The notes beneath the pieces were generated by a model. That model searched no databases, was not told the origin of the DNA, and was given only the letters and a program-made list of their open reading frames with translations. 64,000 nt of DNA from Beroe forskalii (taxonomy: Eukaryota; Ctenophora; Nuda; Beroida; Beroidae): contig WFMF01000181.1 in assembly GCA_011033025.1 (NCBI GenBank), positions 124,001 to 188,000 on the forward strand, written 5' to 3'. Position numbers and translations under genes: made by a program. This document shows positions 56,816 through 64,000 of the stretch, piece by piece. The stretch's first letter is position 1, and each line of letters begins with the position of its first letter.

Positions 56816-59800
56816 TTAGTGAGGACTGAGAAAAGGAACTGGGGAGGAGTGACTGAGAAAAGGAAAACTGGGGGAGGAGGACTGAGAAAAATGAAACTGG
56901 GGGGAGGAGGACTGAGGAAAGGAAACTGGGGGAGGAGGACTGAGAAAAGGGAAACTGGGGAGGTGGACCGAGAAAAGGAAACTGAGGGAGATGACTGAGG
57001 AAAGGGAAACTGGGGAGGAGGACTGAGAAAAGGGAAACTGGGGAGGAGGACTGAGAAAAGGAAACTGGGGGAGGAAGACTGAGAAAAGGAAACTGGGGAG
57101 GAGGACTGAGAAAGGGAACTGGGGGAGGAGGACTGAGAAAAGGAAACTGGGGGAGGAGGACTGAGGAAAGGGAACTGAGGGAGGATGACTGAGGAAAGGA
57201 AACTGGGGGAGGAGGACTGAGAAAAGGAAACTGGGGGAGGAGGACTGAGAAAAGGAAACTGGGGGAGGAGGACTGAGAAAAGGAAACTGGGGGAGGAGGA
57301 CTGAGAAAAGGAAACTGGGGGGAGGACTGAGGAAATGAAACTGAGGGAGGATGACTGAGAAGGAAAACTGGGGAGGAGGACTGAGAAAAGGAAACTGGGG
57401 GGAGGAGGACTGAGAAAAGGAAACTGGGGGAGGAGGACTGAGAAAAGGAAACTGGGGGAAGAAGACTGAGAAAAGGAAACTGGGGGAAGAGGACTGAGAA
57501 AGGAAACTGGGGGAGAGACTGAGAAAAGGAAACTGGGGAGGAGGACTGGAGAAAAGGAAACTGGGGAGGAGGACTGAGAAAAAGGAAACTGGGGGGAGGA
57601 GGACTGAGAAAAGGAAACCTGGGGAGGAGGACTGAGAAAGGAAACTGGGGGAGGAGGACTGAGGAAAGGGAACTGAGGAGGATGACTGAGGAAAAGGAAA
57701 CTGGGGAGGAGTGACCGAGAAAAGGAAACTGGGGGAGGAGGACTGAGGAAAGGAAACTGAGGGAGGAGGACTGAGAAAAGGAAACTGGGGGAGGAGGACT
57801 GAGAAAAGGAAACTGGGGGAGGAGGACTGAGAAAAGGAAACTGGGGGAGAGGACTGAGAAAAGGAAACTGGGGAGGAGGACTGAGGAAAGGAACGAGGGA
57901 GGATGACTGAGGAAAGGAAACTGGGGAGGAGGACTGAGAAAAGGAAAACTGGGGAGGAGGACTGAGAAAGGGGAAACTGGGGGAGGAGGACTGAGAAAAG
58001 GAAACTGGGGGAGGAGGACTGAGAAAAGGAAACTGGGGGAGGAGGACTGAGAAAAGGAAACTGGGGGAGGAGGACTGAGAAAAGGAAACTGGGGGAGGAG
58101 GACTGAGGAAAGGGAACTGAGGGAGGATGACTGAGGAAAGGAAACTGGGGGAGGAGGACTGAGAAAAGGAAACTGGGGAGGAGGACTGAGGAAAGGAAAC
58201 TGGGGAGGAGGACTGAGGAAAGGAAACTGGGGAGGAGGACTGAGAAAAGGAAACTGGGGAGGAGGACTGAGAAAAGGAAACTGGGGGAGGAGGACTGAGA
58301 AAAGGAAACTGGGGGAGGAGGACTGAGGAAAGGGAACTGAGGGAGGATGACTGAGGAAAGGGAACTGAGGGAGGATGACTGAGGAAAGGAAACTGGGGGA
58401 GGAGGACTGAGAAAAGGAAACTGGGGGAGGAGGACTGAGAAAAGGAAACTGGGGGAGGAGGACTGAGAAAAGGAAACTGGGGGAGGAGGACTGAGAAAAG
58501 GAAACTGGGGGAGGAGGACTGAGAAAAGGAAACTGGGGAGGAGGACTGAGAAAAGGAAACTGGGGGAGGAGGACTGGAGAAAAGGAAACTGGGGAGGAGG
58601 ACTGAGGAAAGGGAACTGAGGGAGGATGACTGAGGAAAGGAAACTGGGGGAGGAGGACTGAGAAAAGGAAACTGGGGGAGGAGGACTGAGGAAAGGAAAC
58701 TGAGGGAGGAGGACTGAGAAAAGGAAACTGGGGAGGAGGACTGAGAAAAAGGAAACTGGGGAGGAGGACTGAGAAAAGGAAACTGGGGGAGGAGGACTGA
58801 GAAAAGGAAACTGGGGAGGAGGACTGAGAAAGGGAACTGAGGGAGGATGACTGAGGAAAAGGAAACTGGGGGAGGAGGACTGAGAAAAGGAAACCGGGGG
58901 AGGACTGAGAAAAGGAAACTGGGGGAGGAGGACTGAGAAAAGGAAACTGGGGGAGGAGGACTGAGAAAAGGAAACTGGGGGAGGAGGACTGAGAAAAGGA
59001 AACTGGGGGAGGAAGACTGAGAAAAGGAAACTGGGGGAGGAGGACTGAGGAAAGGGAACTGAGGGAGGATGACTGAGGAAAGGAAACTGGGGGAGGAGGA
59101 CTGAGAAAAGGAAACTGGGGGAGGAGGACTGAGGAAAGGAAACTGGGGGAGGAGGACTGAGGAAAGGAAACTGGGGGAGGAGGACTGAGAAAAGGAAACT
59201 GGGGGAGGAGGACTGAGAAAAGGAAACTGGGGGAGGAGGACTGAGAAAAGGAAACTGGGGAGGAGGAAAAGGAACTTGGGGAGGAAAGGGGAACTGAGGA
59301 GGATGACTGAGGAAAGGGAAACTGGGGGAGGACTGGAGAAAAGGAAAACTGGGGGAGGGACTGAGGAAAGGAAACTGGGGAGGAGACTGAGAAAAGGAAA
59401 CTGGGGGAGGAGGACTGAGAAAAGGAAACTGGGGGAGAAGGACTGAGAAAAGGAATCTGAGGAGGATGACTGAGGAAAGGAAACTGGGGAGGAGGACTGA
59501 GAAAAGGGAAACTGGGGGAGAGGACTGAGAAAAGGAAACTGGGGGAGGAAGACTGAGAGGAAACTGGGGAGAGGAAAAGGAAAAACTGGGGGAGGAGACT
59601 GAGGAAAGGAAACTGGGGAGGAGGACTGAGAAAAGGAAACTGGGGAGGAGGACTGAGGAAAACTGGGGAGGAGGACTGAGAAAAGGAAACTGGGGGAGGA
59701 GGACTGAGGAAAGGAAACTGGGGGAGGAGGACTGAGAAAAAGGAAACTGGGGAGGAGGACCGAGAAAAAGGAAACTGGGGGAGGAGGACTGAGGAAAAGG

Positions 59801-62800
59801 AAACTGGGGAGGAGGACTGAGGAAAGGAAACTGGGGAGGAGGACTGAGAAAGGGGACTGAGAAAAGGAAACTGGGGGAGGAGGACTGAGAAAAGGAAACT
59901 GGGGGAGGAGGACTGAGAAAAGGAAACTGGGGGAGGAGGACTGAGAAAAAGGAAACTGGGGAGGAGGACTGAGAAAAAGTAAACTGGGGAGGAAGACTGA
60001 GAAAAGGAAACTGGGGGAGGAGGACTGAGGAAAGGAAACTGAGGGAGGATGACTGGAGAAAAGGGAAACTGGGGAGGAGGACTGAGAAAAAGGAAACTGG
60101 GGAGGAGGGACGTGAAACTGGGAGAGGACTGAGGAAAGGGAACTGAGGGAGGATGACTGAGGAAAGGGGACAGGGGGGGATTTAGGATTTTAGGAAAGGG
60201 GAATGAGAAACAGGGGGAGTATCACGGGGATCAAATAGGAGTATAATAGTGTGGGATGTTCAAACCTGGAATCTGTCAGTATCCACTAAATCACCCGCTT
60301 GAAGCTCTATCTTAGCCTCAGCACTGTTGGTTTGAGACAAGGACTTCTTTCCCTCAGGCATGCTAAGCTTGCGGAGGACACCCATTGTTTTCCTTCTCAT
60401 CTCCTCAATCCGGAGTGTGGTGTCCTTTGTCCGCATCACCTGTAGAAAAATATGGAGATCAATAGTTGTAAATTTGTAGTGATTTCACGGATCGGTCGTT
60501 GTTTTAAACTTACAACACAACACATATTAAATTAACTTACTGAGACCTGAAGATGTCGTAGAACGACGAAATTGATTGTCATTAAAGAACCACATCGTTT
60601 ACATTTGTATCTGTACCATTGAGTCAAAAGAGAATTAATAAATTTGTAGGGATTGGGATAATTAAATTTTCCAAAAACCAAAAAGGATTTGGTTGTGATG
60701 GTCCGCGGCGGTGTTTAGGCGTTCTTTACTTCAAAACCCATGATATGGAAAAGAACGCGACGGTTAAAACGGCTGCAACGTCACTTCAAAATGTGTACAG
60801 CATTCACGAAACTGTAATGCTTCGAAAAAGTGCCGTTGCGGCAGTTTTAACCGTCGCGTTCTTTTCCATATCATGGGTTTTGAAGTAAAGAACGCCTAAA
60901 CACCGCCGCGGACCATCACAACCAAATCCTTTTTGGTTTTTGGAAAAAATATCACCCTTTTTCTGACTTTCTGTGCTCAGATATGGAAATTTGACGTCAA
61001 ATCGCGCGTCAAAATTCGCGTTACCTAGCATTACTGATGACGTCACAATTACGTCATGAAATTAGATTAACTATCTGAGAAATATTCATTAGCACAGTTG
61101 GGACTATGACCAACAACATATCCAAAGATGAAGTTCTGGGATGGTCCCGTTCTCTCAAAATCATCCTTACCGATTTTGCGATTTTTTGCGACTTTTTCGT
61201 GTCAAAGTGTTTCAAACAAGTGAAAATATCTCAATGATCCCAAGAAGCCCAGAATTTTTCGACCACCTCTTTGGAAAGTACGTTGAATTTCCTTTCTGCG
61301 CTAGCAGAAGCATTTTTTCCTATCTCGAAAGCTTCATACCGAAAAATTGCGTTGAAAAACGCCTATTTTTGGGTAATCGAAATTTGAAATTCTTGGTTTT
61401 GTGACGTCATTATGTCGTCATTATCATGACGTAAAATAGTTTTCGAGGTCACTTTTAGCAAGTTCTATCTTTCTACTTTCCAACGCTGGGTTGATGAGTT
61501 CTGTATCTTTTACGGTTCTCGAGATATACCTCTTTAAAGAGGGTATATACTTTTCGCCTAAAAATGTTCTCTATTGGTATGTATATACATATGTATGTAT
61601 ATATATATACCTATATACCTATCTATATATATGGTCGTAACCCGATTTAACAAGAACACCCTCGATTTTGGCAAAATTCAAGTTGTAATAACTCGGCCAT
61701 TTTTCATCCAATCGACCTGAAATTTTGACAGTTGCACCTTTGGCCTCTGAACATGCGATGTTCAAATTATAGTGCAATTTCGGCAACGGGAACTTACTCA
61801 AATTTTAACTCGAAATATGGCCAATCCATGAAAACATATGGTTGGGGGCTGGCAAGCAAAGTTACATAAACTCACTCCCGATGCTCGGAGGCTCGTTTAC
61901 TGTAAGGATAGCCGTCCAATGCTTGCCCTCGGACCCTTTGGGTCCTCGGGCTCGCGCTCGGGCCTTCGGCCCTCGCACTGTTAGGTTCGCCGTTCAATGC
62001 TCGCCCTCGGGCCCTTCGGGCCCTCGGGCTCGCGGCTCGGGCCTTCGGCCCTCGCACTGTTAGATCCGCCGTCCAATGCTCACCCTCGGACCCTTCGGGT
62101 CCTCGGGCTCGCGCTCGGGCCTTCGGCCCTCGCCCAGTAAGGTTCGCCATCCAAAGCTCGCCCTCGGGCCCTTCGGGCCCTCGGGCTCGCAAACCGCCGC
62201 GGGGGGCTTGCCAGCCCCCTGATATACCTATCTATATATATGGTCGTAACCCGATTTAACAAGAACACCCTCGATTTTGGCAAAATTCAAGTTGTAATAA
62301 CTCGGCCATTTTTCATCCAATCGACCTGAAATTTTGACAGTTGCACCTTTGGCCTCTGAACATGCGATGTTCAAATTATAGTGCAATTTCGGCAACGGGA
62401 ACTTACTCAAATTTTAACTCGAAATATGGCCAATCCATGAAAACATATGGTTGGGGGCTGGCAAGCAAAGTTACATAAACTCACTCCCGATGCTCGGAGG
62501 CTCGTTTACTGTAAGGATCGCTGTTCAATGCTTGCCCTTGGTCCCTTTGGGTCCTCAGGCTCGCGCTCGGGCCTTCGGCCCTCGCACTGTTAGGTTCGCC
62601 GTTCAATGCTCGCCCTCGGGCTCACGGCTCGGGCCTTCGGCCCTCGCACTGTTAGATCCGCCGTCCAATGCTCACCCTCGGACCCTTCGGGTCCTCGGGC
62701 TCGCGCTCGGGCCTTCGGCCCTCGCCCAGTAAGGTTCGCCATCCAAAGCTCGCCCTCGGGCCCTTCGGGCCCTCGGGCTCGCAAACCGCCGCGGGGGGCT

Positions 62801-63984
62801 TGCCAGCCCCCTGATGATTATGAACAGATTGAGATAACAATAAATCTGAAGTTATGGACCGTTGATAAGGAAAATTAATTTATTCACATCACATATTATT
62901 TAATTCAATTGACATAGAACTTTACCTTCTTCTTGAAGAGCCTATCCTTCTTAGACTTAGAGTGAGGGCTGGTTGGTTGGCTGACAGCAGATTTCTTTGA
63001 TATTTCTTCTGATAAACTGCTTGTGTCACTGGTATCTTCGTCTAGAGTTGGCTCCCAGTTAACGAGACTGCCTATCCGTTCCCGCTCACACTGCCAAAGC
63101 AAGTAACTATTGTGTCACATTTTGGTTTACAAAAAGTGTGTTTCTCAACACAAATCCAGATTCTGGACATTCATTTAGTTGGCCTTTTTGAACCACCTTT
63201 CTAACTTTCTGACCGCCCCTTGGAGGACCAAAATAAGAACGAATTTGATCCATAACGACATAACTCACTTTAACTCTGTACAGAACTCGGTCACACCAAG
63301 ATGGGATACGTTGTTTCTTACTGGTGTCATACGTATCAGTACCTAAATACAGTAGAATTAGCAGAGACGAATGGAGTATAAAGTGTTCAATACGAGTGTT
63401 CTTCACCTGATTCACGACAACCATGATAGTGAATGGACTTAGAGACAAGCATGGCAAACTTTGGCAAGCACTTTCGGTTAACAAACTGCGAAAAAATTGT
63501 GTTGACTGACCAGAAAAAATTGATCTATTAAAGTATTGATTCCCCTCTGTTTCTAAAAAATGGGGCACAGACCTTGATCGAACTTGTAAGTAGGAGGAAA
63601 GGTAATCTCTCCCTCGTTGAAGCCAACGAAGGCGAGTCCTAGTTGTTGCTGTTTAGTAAGCTGGTCGTGTTGCAACAACTCCACGTGTCTACCATTTGCA
63701 ATCTGATGAAGTGAAAGTTTCTACATTAGCTGTGCTATAATACAGGTCGCTAATAATTTGATCCAGAATGACGATCTGATGAAGCTGAAACAGCTATTTT
63801 CTCTTTTTGCGCCTAACAGACAGCATGATTTAGAATTCACAGCAAATTACAATTAATGACTGAATGTTTTTCCCACCATCTGCCTGGTTTCGGTGTTGTC
63901 GAACTCCACCCGGTAGTTGAGGTCTCCCGACCAGAAGATGTAGTCGTGGTGGTACAACTCGTCACAGTCCGGATCTTCGAACTC
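56367..63984 (-). CDS. Inositol 5-phosphatase paralogue, C-terminal part
   Basis: Minus-strand exons: 63877-63984 (SGDLNYRVEF), 63573-63702 (FVGFNEGEITFPP), 63269-63342 (RIPSWCDRVLYR), 62926-63090 (CERERIGSLVNWEPTLDEDT), 60266-60439 and 56367 to about 56815. The first five are almost identical to copy 1 and keep frame and splice sites, including the two inserted exons. Upstream exons lie beyond the window. The last exon, with SDHKPVAATLNVAF and the SKICH-like domain, is interrupted (see its own entry), so a normal protein is unlikely unless the sequence is wrong there. Confidence 0.75.
56815..60175 (+). repeat. 27-bp purine-rich minisatellite, about 120-125 units
   Basis: The unit GAGGAGGACTGAGAAAAGGA plus AACTGGG repeats for about 3.35 kb in one intron of the 5-phosphatase paralogue. 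The plus strand is almost all purine. A variant unit with GGATGACTGAGG recurs near 57680, 57901, 58124, 58344, 58623, 58844 and 59067, giving a higher-order period of about 220 bp (eight units). Units become more irregular after 59250. No frame of note. Confidence 0.95.
60480..60638 (+). mobile_element. 159-bp insertion with 11-bp target duplication and hammerhead-like hairpin
   Basis: TAAATTTGTAG is present at 60469-60479 and 60639-60649 and only once in the matching intron of copy 1 (near 40980). The insert includes AAACTTACAACACAACACAT, shared with 11463-11506, and CTGAAGA followed by a GTCGT-AGA-ACGAC stem and GAAA (about 60546-60570). It carries no protein. It is probably a PLE-mobilised or PLE-derived short element. 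Confidence 0.7.
60661..60955. mobile_element. MITE with about 115-bp near-perfect inverted repeats
   Basis: The left arm, TTCCAAAAACCAAAAAGGAT through AAGAACGCGACGGTTAAAAC, is repeated in reverse at the right almost without change, around a spacer of about 50 bp. The near identity of the arms means it is recent. It is absent from copy 1 of the locus. Confidence 0.85.
60956..61608. other. Inserted non-coding sequence, class unknown
   Basis: Absent from the equivalent intron of copy 1. Contains TGATGACGTCA and TTATCATGACGTAAAA words and ends in an AT microsatellite (TATGTATATATATATACC). No coding sequence or terminal repeat recognised. Confidence 0.4.
61609..62221. repeat. Tandem unit A: AT-rich head and GC-rich cassette
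   Basis: The head starts ATACCTATCTATATATATGG and TCGTAACCCGATTTAACAAG. The cassette is bounded by an inverted pair, GGGGGCTGGCAAGC (61844-61857) and GCTTGCCAGCCCCC (62206-62219). Inside are four copies of about 75 bp made of palindromic words CCCTCGGGCCCTTCGGGCCC and CTCGGGCCTTCGGCCCTCGC. Confidence 0.85.
62222..62817. repeat. Tandem unit B of the same repeat
   Basis: Direct repeat of unit A, almost identical, with a small loss (about 17 bp) within one cassette sub-repeat near 62610-62625. It ends GCTTGCCAGCCCCCTGAT and is followed at once by intron sequence matching copy 1 (GATTATGAACAGATTGAGAT). Confidence 0.85.
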
Positions 63985-64000
63985 CTGCCGGGGTTCAAGG

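Larger units (their letters stand above)
55738..64000. repeat. Segmental duplication, copy 2 (5-phosphatase locus)
   Basis: Same order and orientation as 39508-44830: 3' flank, last exon, two insert exons, RIPSWCDR exon, FNEGEITF exon, SGDLNYR exon. It is longer because of the expanded minisatellite (56815-60175) and insertions at 60480-60638, 60661-60955 and 60956-62817. It continues past the window end. Confidence 0.85.

Noticed and set aside
61842-62878. Ala/Arg/Gly-rich frames on both strands
   Set aside because: They are reading frames through the GC-rich palindromic cassette and its tandem copy.

Overview
This is nuclear DNA from an invertebrate animal. The genes are split by GT-AG introns, the families are metazoan (GT31 glycosyltransferase, FLYWCH/C2H2 zinc-finger protein, SKICH-type inositol 5-phosphatase, WD40 protein), TTAGGG-like interstitial repeats occur, and retroelements are of Penelope-like (PLE) type. 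The sequence is AT-rich with sharp GC-rich islands that are repeats. I cannot place the species; a marine or freshwater invertebrate (mollusc, annelid, cnidarian, sponge or similar) would fit. Exon limits were read by eye from GT/AG sites and reading phase and may be off by a base or two.

Layout. 0.6-5.0 kb: three exons of a GT31 beta-1,3-glycosyltransferase (+); an antisense LINE ORF1-like gene sits in its second intron. 5.0-10.2 kb: a block of fold-back elements, a nearly 800-bp palindrome built from CCATTGGA-like words, and about 5.5 copies of a 487-bp satellite. 10.3-13.3 kb: two weak host ORFs, then a canonical Penelope element (RT plus C-terminal GIY-YIG) nested in another repeat with an exact 13-bp target duplication. 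14.7-15.6 kb: the 5' coding exon of a WD40 protein (+). 16.0-20.2 kb: the C-terminal four exons of a multi-pass membrane protein (+), whose last intron is almost filled by a 987-bp TIR element. 21-23.6 kb: fold-backs, a TIR element and a 28-bp minisatellite. 23.9-35.3 kb (-): a FLYWCH plus multi-C2H2 zinc-finger gene; one intron carries an almost complete Penelope-like element of the permuted type (GIY-YIG before RT) with 542-bp pseudo-LTRs. 36.8-37.2 kb: seven TCACGTG boxes, a likely promoter or enhancer. 40.2-44.8 kb (-): an inositol polyphosphate 5-phosphatase with a C-terminal SKICH-like domain. 46.3-49.0 kb: a 1.33-kb tandem duplication. 51.6-54.0 kb (+): a second, 5'-truncated copy of the permuted PLE. 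55.7-64 kb (-): a second copy of the 5-phosphatase locus, with a decayed last exon, an intronic minisatellite grown to about 3.35 kb, and a further intron enlarged by insertions. It runs off the window.

The host genes form no operon and no shared pathway is evident. The most notable points are: PLEs of both domain orders side by side; hammerhead-like CTGANGA...GAAA hairpins at PLE ends; a two-exon, 113-residue phase-0 insertion between the two last catalytic motifs of the 5-phosphatase; a tandem gene duplication in which one intronic minisatellite went from about two to about 120 units with a 220-bp higher-order period; the TCACGTG cluster; and a family of fold-back elements with telomere-like cores.
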